Assembly (NCBI GenBank): GCA_963422275.1 | Contig: OY729418.1 | Location: 558,001-622,000, forward strand | DNA length: 64,000 nt | Origin: G963422275 sp963422275 | GTDB taxonomy: Bacteria > Pseudomonadota > Alphaproteobacteria > Rhodobacterales > Rhodobacteraceae | Reading direction: 5' to 3' | Shown: in pieces, positions 1 through 8,103 of the stretch | How the letters are laid out: each line of letters opens with the position of its first letter | Position numbering within the stretch: the stretch's first letter is position 1 | Made by a program: the position numbers and the translations under genes | The notes under the pieces: generated by a model | Seen by the model: the letters and a program-made list of their open reading frames with translations, nothing else | What the model was told of the DNA's origin: nothing | The model's database searches: none

Positions 1-1
1 A

Positions 2-502
2 CGGAACTACGATTTTCTGCCGGACGGCTACGAGGACATGCTGATTCGGGTCGAGACTAAGGATGAGATTCTCGCGGACAAGCTGGTCGCCTTTCCCGCC
101 GCGCTGCCGCGTTACCCGCGCTGGCGTGATATCTGGGACATGCGCTGGCTGGGAAGGCGGGGTGCCGTTGTGAATGCCGGAATGATAACCGCGAAAATCG
201 AGGATTATCGGATCGGCGATTTTGGTGACCGCCTTGAAGCGGCGATCGGCCGGATTCCCGAGCTTGTCCATGACAATGCCTTCGCCGCAACGATGATGCG
301 CTTCCTGCCTCTGCCCGTGGTGGACCGGACACTCCGCCGGACGGATTTCTTCGATGTTGTCGCCAGGGAAGTTGGGGAACTGCTGACCCGCCTGAAGCGG
401 GAGCTGGCACTGTGGAGGGACAGAAATCTTTTGGCTGGCGGACAGGGTGATACTGGAGACGGTCATTCCGCGGCGGATGGCCGCGCACGGCACCAATCAT
501 GA
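2..502 (+). CDS. AbiEii/AbiGii-type nucleotidyltransferase toxin, C-terminal part (cut by window edge)
   Basis: The reading frame is already open at base 2, so the start lies outside the window. The visible part carries the family signature VETKDEILADKLVAF followed by an aromatic stretch ending RDIWDMRWL. In AbiEii/AbiGii nucleotidyltransferases this segment follows the polymerase-beta core and ends in a conserved (R)DxxDxxWL block. The catalytic GS motif would be upstream and cannot be checked. The frame ends at a TGA only about 40 bases before an IS5-group element, so the last 20 or so residues (Gly/Asp/Arg-rich) may not be original. Known family members are toxins of type IV toxin-antitoxin or abortive infection systems, and the AbiEi-like antitoxin normally lies just upstream, here off the window. 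Whether the gene is complete is unknown. Confidence 0.75.
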   Translation, partial: RNYDFLPDGYEDMLIRVETKDEILADKLVAFPAALPRYPRWRDIWDMRWLGRRGAVVNAGMITAKIEDYRIGDFGDRLEAAIGRIPELVHDNAFAATMMRFLPLPVVDRTLRRTDFFDVVAREVGELLTRLKRELALWRDRNLLAGGQGDTGDGHSAADGRARHQS

Positions 503-567
503 CAGCCCTTTCATCATTCCCGACCTGTTCAAGCCGCCGTGTTAGGGAACCTCTGAATATAGCCTGA

Positions 568-1592
568 ATTGCTTATGCACATGGTTCCTGCGATACAAGA
601 TGTTGTGTTCGGGATGTCGGATGATGGAATGTTCGCATGACATTCTTGATGTGGAACCATCCGATGACCGAAATCCCCACCAGTCTCATCGCCTTTCAAC
701 GCCTGTTCCCCGACGACAACGCTTGCGCCCGGTGGCTCATCGCCGCCCGATGGCCGAACGGCTTCCGGTGTCCCGCCTGCGGCCACGATCGCGGGTGGGA
801 GTTGAAGACCAGGAAGCACAGCTTCGAGTGCATCCGTTGCCATCGGCAGACCTCGGCCACCGCCGGCACCCTGCTGCACCGAACCAGGCTGTCGCTCGCG
901 ACCTGGTTCTGGGCCGCCTGTCTGATGGCCACTCATTCCAATGGCATCTCCGCCCTGCAGCTGCAGAAGCAGCTCGGGATCGGGTACTGTCGCAGTGCCT
1001 GGATGCTCGCCGCCAAGCTTCGCCGCGCCATGGTCAACCCCGAGCGCAGCCCGCTGTCCGGTCTGGTCGAGATCGACGAGGCCAGCCTGCCGCAGCGCGA
1101 CAAGGGCGCGCCGCCGGGGCCGGGGCGCAGCCCCGAAGGCAAGATTCCGATCGCCGGCGCGGTCGAACTCGGCGACGGCAACACGCCGGGCCGCCTGCGG
1201 CTGGCCACGATCCGGTCCTGCAGCGCCAAGGATCTCGGCAGCTTCGTTGTGCGCAACACCGCCGCGACCGCGATCGTCAAGACAGACGGCTGGAGAGGCT
1301 GCAGCGCGGTGCCTCGGGACCGCCACCAGCCCCATGTCGTCGGCGACAGGCCGGCCCATGAAGTTCTCGCCTGGATCCACACCGCGTTCTCCAACCTCAA
1401 GGGCTGGGCGCGGGGCGTCTGTCACGGGCTGCGCGCCAAGCACCTCCAGACCTGTCTCGACGAGTTCGTCTTTCGTTTCAATCGGCGCCGAAATCGCCAC
1501 GCTGCGTTCCTGTCCCTGTTCCTGCAGGCGCTGCGCACCAAACCTCACCCCTGCTGCATCTTGATCAAACCGGAACCAAATGCATAAGCAGT
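568..1592 (+). mobile_element. IS1595-family (ISXO2-like) element A, complete
   Basis: The terminal inverted repeats attgcttatgca (568) and, inverted, actgcttatgca (ending 1592) extend imperfectly for about 35 bp. The element is flanked by a perfect 8-bp direct repeat, tagcctga, at 560-567 and 1593-1600, the length expected for IS1595 transposition. It encodes one transposase on the plus strand. A second, frame-broken relative lies at 41488-42418. Confidence 0.9.
664..1587 (+). CDS. IS1595-family transposase (ISXO2-like)
   Basis: A 307-residue transposase from ATG at 664; an upstream in-frame ATG at 637 would add nine residues. An N-terminal zinc ribbon is visible as CPAC...CIRC (about residues 35-60). 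The DDE-type core shows VEIDEASL, then AIVKTDGW, then FSNLKGWARG with a following HLQTCLDEFVFRFNRR block, all typical of ISXO2-like transposases. The C-terminal residues run into the right inverted repeat, so the last 10 or so residues are encoded by the element end. No frameshift is seen, so the enzyme may be active. Confidence 0.85.
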   Translation: MTEIPTSLIAFQRLFPDDNACARWLIAARWPNGFRCPACGHDRGWELKTRKHSFECIRCHRQTSATAGTLLHRTRLSLATWFWAACLMATHSNGISALQLQKQLGIGYCRSAWMLAAKLRRAMVNPERSPLSGLVEIDEASLPQRDKGAPPGPGRSPEGKIPIAGAVELGDGNTPGRLRLATIRSCSAKDLGSFVVRNTAATAIVKTDGWRGCSAVPRDRHQPHVVGDRPAHEVLAWIHTAFSNLKGWARGVCHGLRAKHLQTCLDEFVFRFNRRRNRHAAFLSLFLQALRTKPHPCCILIKPEPNA

Positions 1593-1603
1593 TAGCCTGA
1601 TAT

Positions 1604-1998
1604 GTGGGCGCAGCATTGTGCATCCGGTGCGCGCCTGCCATGTCATGCCGCAACTTTTTTTCGGGGGCATCACGACATGCAGCGCCTTCGGACCGGCTTC
1701 TGCACGGCGAGGAGCAGCAGGTCCGGACTGACGCCGGATATCACGGGATTGCGAGGTGGGCGGAGCGCGTGCATCGCGAGGTGTCGCGGCATATTGCCCT
1801 GACCCCGGGCAGCGCGGCGGCTCTGGCGGAGACGGCGAAGGCCAGGGTGCGGGCACGGGTGGAGCATCCGTTCCGGATCGCGAGCGGGTGTTCCGTTGCG
1901 ACAAGGTTCGCTATCGAGGTCTGGAGAGGAACGTGGGGCGGCTTGCGCCGCTCCTAGGCTTCTCGAATCTGATGATTGCCCAGCCGCACTTGCAATGA
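1604..1998 (+). pseudogene. IS5-group transposase, 3' remnant in copy 1
   Basis: Pieces of an IS5 transposase can be read in shifting frames. An early piece around 1680-1790 holds LLHGEEQQVRTDAGYHGIA, and the end reads KVRYRGLERNVGRL then LGFSNLMIAQPHLQ, stopping at 1998. The N-terminal half, with the first catalytic aspartates, is missing, and at least two frame changes separate the pieces. The remnant is non-functional. The complete family is about 300-330 residues. Confidence 0.75.
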
Positions 1999-2187
1999 CA
2001 GAGGGTCAGTGTGCCGGGAATCTGCCGGACCGGCCCTGCGGGGCTGAAACGGCGGCGGTTCCGCCCCGAAAACGCGCCTTTGGGTCTTCCGGACCGCAGA
2101 AACCCGGCCGGCACAGCCGGGAAGAGCAGTTTCGCAACCATAACCAAAAAAAAGGGAATTATGTAGCAAAATCCGCAGCGCCGCCTT

Positions 2188-2436
2188 CTATCGCCGAGTG
2201 AGTTTCCATCTCTGGCTGAGTTCGGCCTTGGTCGGTTCCCGGTTTTCGCTCTTGGCGGCGGGATTGGCCGGGTGCGCCATGACCTGCCGCATGGCCGCTT
2301 CCATGTCGGCCATCGTTGCGTCGTCGCGCTCCGTTTCGGCAATCGCAATGTCGATATCTTCGGCGTCCGCCTTGGTTTCGACCGCAGCCAACGGCCCGCT
2401 GCGTTCCGACCGACGTGAAAGGGCAACCGCTGACAT
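2188..2436 (-). CDS. Small hypothetical protein inside IS1595 element B
   Basis: An 82-residue frame starts 15 bases after the transposase stop and ends about 30 bases inside the element end. It is acidic in the middle and basic at the end (KAELSQRWKLTRR). I do not recognise a family. IS1595-family elements often carry passenger genes and this position is where one would sit. Its size and lack of a strong ribosome site leave it uncertain. Confidence 0.4.
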   Translation of the reverse strand: MSAVALSRRSERSGPLAAVETKADAEDIDIAIAETERDDATMADMEAAMRQVMAHPANPAAKSENREPTKAELSQRWKLTRR

Positions 2437-2451
2437 GGTGACGGTGTCTCG

Positions 2452-3399
2452 TCAATGTTGGCAGAGAGGATGCGGGGCGACCAAATCCCGATACCGGATT
2501 CGCTTGCCCCCAGCCCGGATCAGCGCGTCCATGCGGTCAATGGTGTCGATCTTCACGTCGCCGCTGCCAAGTCGCATCGAGGCTTCATTCACATAGCGGT
2601 GCAAGTGCTTCGCGGAGACATGGTGCCAAGTGCCAGCGATGCTGCGTTTCAGGACAGCCCACACCGATTCGATTCCGTTCGTGTGAACGTCGCCGCGCGC
2701 GTATTCCCCGGCGCTATGGCAGACCGTTTCGTGCCGGTGCGGCAGCCTCCGGTAAATCCGGGAGTCGTCGGTGTGGATCGTGGCCCCGGCCTCGACAACG
2801 GCTTTCGCAAATTCGGCAGCGGTCTTGCCGTCCGCGTCCTCGACCGGCTTGGCGACCGTCGCGCCGCTGCGTTCCCTCGCACCCATGACCGGAACCTTCC
2901 CTGCCGGCCCGCGGCCTGCACGCTGTTTCTTGTCCGCGTGCTTGTTGGCCTCTCTCCCGCCGATGCAAGCCTCATCCATTTCCACAATGTTGTCCAGCCG
3001 GAATTCGCCGGCCGCACAAGCCTCGCGGATACGGTGCAGCATATACCACGCCGTCCGGTACTGGACGCCAAGCTCTTTCGACAACTGCATGGCGGAGACG
3101 CCCTTGCGGGCCGTCATGACGCTATGGATCGCCACGATCCAGTTTTGCAGCGGAGTCTTGGTGGCGTGCATGATCGTGCCAGTCGTGACCGTGAAATACT
3201 TGCGGCACTCGCCGCACCACCAGGCGTGCGCCTTGGTCTTGGCCGGGCCGATCTTCTCCGTGCCGCCGCAGTGCGCGCAGGTCGGCTGGCCGTTCCAGCG
3301 CACTTTCTCCAGCCACGCGATGCAGCTGTCCTGGGTCGGGAACATGCGCAGCAACTCGACGATGCTGATGGTCTTTGCGGTTCCTTTGGGCTTGGGCAT
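2452..3399 (-). CDS. IS1595-family transposase
   Basis: An intact 315-residue transposase. The N-terminal zinc ribbon shows CAHCGG and CGECRKYF (residues about 41-66). The catalytic core has IVEMDEACIGG, then TIHTDDSRIY, then HTNGIESVWAVLKR, matching the DDE/N signature of IS1595 transposases, with a conserved HLHRYVNE block after it. Its ends are the perfect 23-bp repeats at 2154 and 3488. It differs clearly from the ISXO2-like transposase at 664-1587, so two IS1595 subgroups hit the same IS5 copy. Confidence 0.9.
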   Translation of the reverse strand: MPKPKGTAKTISIVELLRMFPTQDSCIAWLEKVRWNGQPTCAHCGGTEKIGPAKTKAHAWWCGECRKYFTVTTGTIMHATKTPLQNWIVAIHSVMTARKGVSAMQLSKELGVQYRTAWYMLHRIREACAAGEFRLDNIVEMDEACIGGREANKHADKKQRAGRGPAGKVPVMGARERSGATVAKPVEDADGKTAAEFAKAVVEAGATIHTDDSRIYRRLPHRHETVCHSAGEYARGDVHTNGIESVWAVLKRSIAGTWHHVSAKHLHRYVNEASMRLGSGDVKIDTIDRMDALIRAGGKRIRYRDLVAPHPLCQH

Positions 3400-3520
3400 T
3401 GTGTGTCTCCGCTCTCTCTTGCGGATTTATATATGTTCTTTGGAATCAATGTTCAAGAGGATCTTGCGGATTTTGCTACATAATTCCCAAAAAAAACCTT
3501 CCAAATCAGAAGTTCCCTAG

Positions 3521-3982
3521 AGAAATTTTCGCGAACTGGTAAAAAGGTCCGTCCGACCAAGGCAGTCGCTTTCAAGAAATTTCAATTTCCCATTCTCAAG
3601 ATGCAACGTTTCTGCAAGCGATGGTGCAAGGGCGGGGCCCGCACAGTAATCTCTCCAAGTTTTGAATGGCTTGATGGTCCCCCGCGTCTCGCCAGTTCAG
3701 AACCTTCAAGCTGTTTCGCGACCCGCGTTCGCCGACAAGTTGCACGACATGTCGGTCCCTTTCGAAGCACCAAGACCTCGATCCCTACTGAAAGCAATTC
3801 GCGCTTTTCGCACAATTGTCGGTGGCTATTTTCGTGATCTCTTTCGCTTGGCCATCTCGCCGAGACAGTCAATGCCAGCAGCAGCACAAACTTGAAATCA
3901 ACGGCAAAAGTTCCATGCAGTCAGCTGCAAATGCAAACTTCATCTTGCACGTTGTCAGGGATTTGATCCCAATCATCGCACT
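3521..3982. other. No gene seen
   Basis: Between the IS5 copy and the VapC remnant I see only short overlapping open frames without family signatures, and no RNA gene or clear promoter. Confidence 0.5.
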
Positions 3983-4270
3983 TCATTGCAACAGTGCGCT
4001 TGCCACATCCGTCCGCGCAAAATCCGAACCGACATAAAGTAAGGGACACTCCCTTGATTTCGCGACTTCGTACGCGAAACAGTCACCGAAGTTCAACCTC
4101 GCAGGATGGACCCCTTTGCCCCATTTCGAATAAGCAACGGCAGTCCGCCTCGCCATAGCCGGTGAGACGCTTGCAGTCTCAAGATCGAGTTCACCTATAA
4201 GATCTATAAGATAGACCATTTCCGCACCGAGACCGCGTCGTTGTGCAACAATTAATTCCTCTGCCACCGT
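3983..4270 (-). pseudogene. vapC: VapC-type PIN-domain toxin, N-terminally truncated
   Basis: The readable part matches the C-terminal two-thirds of a VapC toxin: EELIVAQRRGLGAEM, then SKWGKGVHPARLNFGDCFAYEVAK, then PLLYVGSDFARTDV. The GDCFAYxxAK and FxxTD blocks hold conserved PIN acidic residues. The first 40 or so residues, with the first catalytic aspartate (usually MxxDTSA), are absent: the frame runs straight into the end of the antitoxin gene. A deletion removed the toxin start, so it should be inactive. Confidence 0.7.
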
Positions 4271-4506
4271 CTTGGCAGGCCATCATTGTCATAAAGAAAG
4301 TCTTGGCTGCGAGCAGCATTGCTCCCCGCAATGGCCTGCACTCGGGCAATAACTGCACGCCGTGCATTGGCGTCAAGCCGTTGACTTATCGGTACCAGCC
4401 TGACGGTAGCTTGACCATGTCTGGTAAGAACAACCTCGTCGCCTGCCTCCGCGCGCCGAACTAGATTCGTCAATTGCCCCTTTGCTTCAGTGACGGAGGC
4501 CCATAT
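4252..4506 (-). pseudogene. vapB: Phd/VapB-type antitoxin with lost ATG start
   Basis: The frame reads SVTEAKGQLTNLVRRAEAG, then EVVLTRHGQATVRLVPI, and ends ARSQDFLYDNDGLP plus a few extra residues. This is the full layout of a prevent-host-death family antitoxin, with a DNA-binding N-terminus and a toxin-neutralising C-terminus. Where the start is expected, after a good aaggaa ribosome site, the in-frame codon is ATA directly after TAA; an ATG one base out of frame soon hits a stop. Translation could begin only at TTG (4473), losing the first dozen residues. The partner toxin is truncated at its N-terminus, so the whole locus is probably dead. Confidence 0.65.
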
Positions 4507-5242
4507 TTACCCGTTTCCTTTATTGAATTTTGCCGAGGTCAATATGGACTATTGTATGGTTCAAAACAAGATGGGCAACAAAACCCTTTGCCCATTGATT
4601 CAGATCTTCGTGCTTTCACAAACGTTTAGTGCTTTTCCAAAGACCTGCACAAGTGCCGGAATTTGGTGGGGCATTAGGATTGCTTTGGATTCCGGACCTG
4701 CAGGACCAAGACTCTTCCACACAGACATTGGTCAAATGTTGCTGTCGCTCATGGCATTTCCTCGGCAATTCGGCATCATTTCCTTAATGATAGCAACTCG
4801 GCCTGCCCGCTCGCGGCCAGCCAAGTAATTCGCCGGGGCAATGAGTTTTCCTTGCAACCACATTCCTGTACCCAGAGCGATCAGCCATGGCGAGCTTTCG
4901 CATCCGCATCATGCACGGCGGGCGGAGAGCAATTCTACCGGGAAACTGTGGTCCGTTGAAGAGTGCCATTGAGGTGCATCGGGAAAAGACGAGCGCGTTT
5001 CAAACTGACACCGGCCAGCTTCGAGAGACGCAACGCCTATCCGCTCAAGCGATGACCTAAAACTCGGTGCGCAGAGTGCACCACGTTTCGATGAACAAAA
5101 ATCGCCTGAGCAGCCGGAAAGAAATCGACACGGAGAATCTTGGATGATGCGGCGGCTGGACATGAAAATCGAGTGAGCCGAGACGGGCACATGCCCGATA
5201 TGAGGGCAGGATAAAGTGCGCAAGGATGAGATAGCGACCTCC
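4507..5242. other. No gene seen
   Basis: About 0.7 kb of AT-richer sequence with only short open frames lacking family signatures. It may be decayed coding DNA, but nothing can be named. Confidence 0.5.
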
Positions 5243-5389
5243 TGCTTAAGACTGTTGCGAAATGTGCATCTCCGCCATTGACATGTCGCGCTGAAGGGTT
5301 GCAAGCGCCTGTCATGGTGTTCGATTGAGGGAGAGGACGATGGATTTCTTCATGACGGTGGCGTCCGAGCGCGTGGGTCAAGACAGCGC

Positions 5390-5982
5390 GCTGCGATGTC
5401 GATCTGACGATCCGGGTTCTCCTCCTCGGCCAGTGGCATTCGCTGTCGGACCGGGAGCTTGAGCGTGCCCTGACGGTGCGCCTCGACTTCATGCTGTCCG
5501 TCGGCCGGTCGGTGATCGAGCGTTACCCCGCCCGCACGACGATTTGCTGGTTTCGCCGGCTGCTTGTGCTGCGCGGTCTTGACGAGGCGCTTCTGTCCGA
5601 GGGCAGCAGCTAGCTGCAGGAGTGCGGCCTGAAGGTTGGGAACGCACCGATGGCAGTGGCAGTGGTTGACGCGACCATCGTGGAGAGCGCGGCGCGGCCG
5701 CGACATCGGATCGAGGTTGTGACCGAAGATCGCGCCGAGGGCGAGGCACCCGAGATTCCGGTGGTTGAAGAGGGGCGGTCGTTGCCTCTTCGGTTATAAA
5801 GGGATTTGTACGCACCGACGGCGAGGGCTTCGTGGAGCAAACCTTCGGCATCCTGAAGCGGCTCTTCAGGGCGGCGCGGTCCCGGTTCATGGGGTGGCGG
5901 ACGGTGGAGGCTGAAACGGCTTTGAAGGCGGTGGTCCTGACCCTGCTCAAGGCGGCCAACTGGAGCGAGCTGTCTGCAGCCT
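5390..5982 (+). pseudogene. IS5-superfamily transposase, broken
   Basis: Readable segments are LTIRVLLLGQWHSLSDRELE, FMLSVGRSVIERYPARTTICWFRRL, VAVVDATIVESAARP (an IS5 first-aspartate block), and near the end VEQTFGILKRLF followed by a LKAVVLTLLKAANW-like tail. Stops and at least one frameshift near 5800 separate them, and the central catalytic region is shortened. It cannot make an active transposase. Confidence 0.7.
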
Positions 5983-6003
5983 GAGGGCCGGAGTCTGTCC
6001 CTC

Positions 6004-6032
6004 CCCTGCCCGATGCGGCGCATCGGGCAGGG
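6004..6032 (+). terminator. Hairpin after the type D transposase remnant
   Basis: A perfect 13-bp stem (6004-6016 with 6020-6032) has a 3-base loop and lies about 20 bases after the transposase stop. No T-tract follows, so termination activity is uncertain. Confidence 0.4.
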
Positions 6033-6291
6033 CCTGAAACCACGCCTTTTGGGGACAAAACCGCGTCCGAAAGGCGTTGCAACCACTCATCGGCGATGCC
6101 CAGGCGCGTAACTGGCTACGCAAGGCGAAATGCAAAGGAAAACGACCGCTTTCACAACAGTCTTTGCTTCACAAGATTTGTGCCACCGTCAAGTGGTGGC
6201 AAGCAGCACCGGACAGGAAAATTGACGGCGATTGCCAGTCGCCCGATCGATGAAACTTGAATGAAACCAGCATAGGGAATATCTTCCTTCA

Positions 6292-8100
6292 ATGAACGGC
6301 TCAAATTCTCTCCCGGCTTGGCATCAAGTGGCTGACCATCTTGTGGCAGTGGCCGCGGGAAGGGCTGAAGCGGATCTTGTCGTTAGAAACGGCAATTGGG
6401 TCAACGTGCACAGCCGGGAGATTCTTCCAAAACACGATATCGCCATCTCTGGGGGCCGTTTTGCGTATTGCGGCCCGGATGCTCGCCACTGCATCGGCGA
6501 CGGCACCGAAGTCATCGATGCCGACGGTCTGTATATGGTTCCTGGCCTTTGCGACGGGCACATGCACATTGAATCGGGCATGCTTACTCCGGCACGCTTC
6601 GCTCAGGCAGTCATCCCGCATGGAACGACAACGATGTTTGTCGATCCGCACGAAATCGCCAACGTGCTTGGACTTGAGGGCGTTCGCATGATGCATGATG
6701 AGGCCGCGCTGCAGCCCATAAACATCTTCGTGCAGATGCCTTCGTGCGCACCAGCAGCGCCTGGGCTGGAAACGCCGGGAGCCGAGGTCTCGCCCAAGGA
6801 CGTCGCTGAGGCCGCGCAGTGGTCCGGAATTATAGGCCTCGGGGAAATGATGAACTTTCCGGGGGTGATTGGGGGCAATCCGCAAATGCTGGCGGAAATG
6901 GCCGTGATGCAGTCTACCGGAAAGACGATTGGAGGCCACTATGCTTCGCCCGACCTCGGCCCGGATTTTCATGCCTATGTGGCGGGAGGCCCTGCGGATG
7001 ACCATGAAGGCACAAGAGAAATCGATGCGGTGACTCGGGTTCGCCAGGGAATGCGCACGATGATGCGCCTGGGGTCCGCCTGGCATGACGTCAAGAGCCA
7101 AATCACGGCCGTTACAGAGCGTGGACTGGATCCAAGGAATTTCGTGCTTTGCACCGACGATTGCCACTCTGGCACGCTGGTCAATGACGGGCACATGAAC
7201 CGAGTCGTGCGGCATGCAGTGGAATGCGGCTGCGATCCGGTGGTTGCCATCCAGATGGCGACGATAAACACCGCCGCGCATTTCGGCCTGGAGCGCGAGC
7301 TCGGCTCGATCGCTCCGGGGCGGCGTGCCGATCTGCTTCTGACATCGTGCATGCAAACACTTCCGGTCGAGAGAGTGATCGGTCGCGGCAAAACCCTGGC
7401 CGACGAAAGCGGCTTGGTTGCGGACACGCCGCATCTAGACTGGCCAGACCATTCCCGAAACACGGTGCGACTCGGAAAGCCGCTTTCCGAGCGAGATTTC
7501 TGCATTGAGGCTCCTGCCGGGGCAAATCGAGCGAAAGTCAAGGTGATCGGCGTCATTGAGAACCAGGCACCTACACGAGCGCTGGCGGCCGAGTTGCGAG
7601 TTGCAGACGGGTTGGTTTCCGGGGATTCAAAAAACGACGTCTGTCAAATCGCGCTGGTGGAGCGGCACAAAGGAACCGGCAAGGTCGTGAACGCCTTCGT
7701 CAGCGGATTCGGATATCGAGGCAGGATGGCGCTTGCCTCGACAGTCGCCCACGACAGCCACCACATTGTCGTTGTCGGTACGGACCGCAGGAACATGGCG
7801 CTTGCCGCCAACCGACTCGGAGACGTCAATGGCGGAGTGACACTTTGGCAGGATGAGCGCGAGATTGCGCTGATCCGCCTGCCTGTCGCCGGACTGATGT
7901 CGGACGCCGCACCAGAAGAGGTGGCCCGCGACGCTGAGGCGTTGAATTCAGCGATGGTCGCCTGCGGGTGCCGGTTGAACAATGCATTCATGCAGCATTC
8001 GCTGCTGGCCCTTCCGGTCATTCCCGAACTGCGAATATCCGACAAGGGGCTTGTCGATGTAACCAAGTTTGAAATCACCAATTTGTTCGAGGAACAATAG
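6292..8100 (+). CDS. ade: Adenine deaminase
   Basis: This 602-residue amidohydrolase deaminates adenine to hypoxanthine and ammonia in the cytoplasm. It has the family length and an N-terminal beta-sandwich segment (DLVVRNGNWVNVHSREI). The metal site GHMHIESG lies near residue 90, followed by GTTTMFVDPHEIANVLG and GLGEMMNFPGV. Later come GHYASPDL and CTDDCHSGTL, which holds the active-site aspartates. A C-terminal AdeC domain contains VAHDSHHIVVVG. The gene is followed after three bases by AMP nucleosidase, so the two are almost certainly cotranscribed: AMP nucleosidase releases adenine from AMP and this enzyme passes it into the hypoxanthine pool. No strong ribosome site precedes the ATG. 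No frame damage is seen despite the decayed IS just upstream. Confidence 0.93.
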   Translation: MNGSNSLPAWHQVADHLVAVAAGRAEADLVVRNGNWVNVHSREILPKHDIAISGGRFAYCGPDARHCIGDGTEVIDADGLYMVPGLCDGHMHIESGMLTPARFAQAVIPHGTTTMFVDPHEIANVLGLEGVRMMHDEAALQPINIFVQMPSCAPAAPGLETPGAEVSPKDVAEAAQWSGIIGLGEMMNFPGVIGGNPQMLAEMAVMQSTGKTIGGHYASPDLGPDFHAYVAGGPADDHEGTREIDAVTRVRQGMRTMMRLGSAWHDVKSQITAVTERGLDPRNFVLCTDDCHSGTLVNDGHMNRVVRHAVECGCDPVVAIQMATINTAAHFGLERELGSIAPGRRADLLLTSCMQTLPVERVIGRGKTLADESGLVADTPHLDWPDHSRNTVRLGKPLSERDFCIEAPAGANRAKVKVIGVIENQAPTRALAAELRVADGLVSGDSKNDVCQIALVERHKGTGKVVNAFVSGFGYRGRMALASTVAHDSHHIVVVGTDRRNMALAANRLGDVNGGVTLWQDEREIALIRLPVAGLMSDAAPEEVARDAEALNSAMVACGCRLNNAFMQHSLLALPVIPELRISDKGLVDVTKFEITNLFEEQ

Positions 8101-8103
8101 CCA

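Larger units (their letters stand above)
2154..3488 (-). mobile_element. IS1595-family element B, complete, with perfect 23-bp ends
   Basis: The terminal inverted repeats at 2154-2176 and 3466-3488 are identical over 23 bp. Both flanks are runs of eight A residues, consistent with an 8-bp target duplication inside an A-tract of the IS5 copy. The element carries a transposase and a small downstream open frame, both on the minus strand. Perfect ends and intact frames suggest a recent insertion. Confidence 0.9.
546..3516 (+). mobile_element. IS5-group element, copy 1, interrupted by two IS1595-family elements
   Basis: The outer ends are the inverted repeats ggaacctctgaat (546 onward) and its counterpart at 3504-3516. 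They are flanked by TTAG (542-545) and CTAG (3517-3520), fitting the YTAR target typical of IS5. Inside lie a 1025-bp IS1595-family element (568-1592) and a 1335-bp one (2154-3488), each with its own 8-bp target duplication. Removing both leaves about 0.6 kb: the two ends and the 3' part of a transposase gene (1604-1998). The host element was therefore already internally deleted. At least five other copies or stubs of the same element occur in the window. Confidence 0.8.
5248..6164 (+). mobile_element. Decayed IS5-superfamily element (type D), 917 bp
   Basis: The ends aagactgttgcgaaa (5248) and, inverted, aagactgttgtgaaa (ending 6164) form the terminal repeats. A possible 5-bp target duplication, tgctt, flanks it at 5243-5247 and 6165-6169. 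Related remnants lie at 10549-10602, 42556-43098 and 45189-45599. The transposase inside is broken. Confidence 0.75.

Noticed and set aside
6292..7434. A reverse-strand 377-codon frame opposite adenine deaminase
   Set aside because: Shadow of the real gene; no motif.
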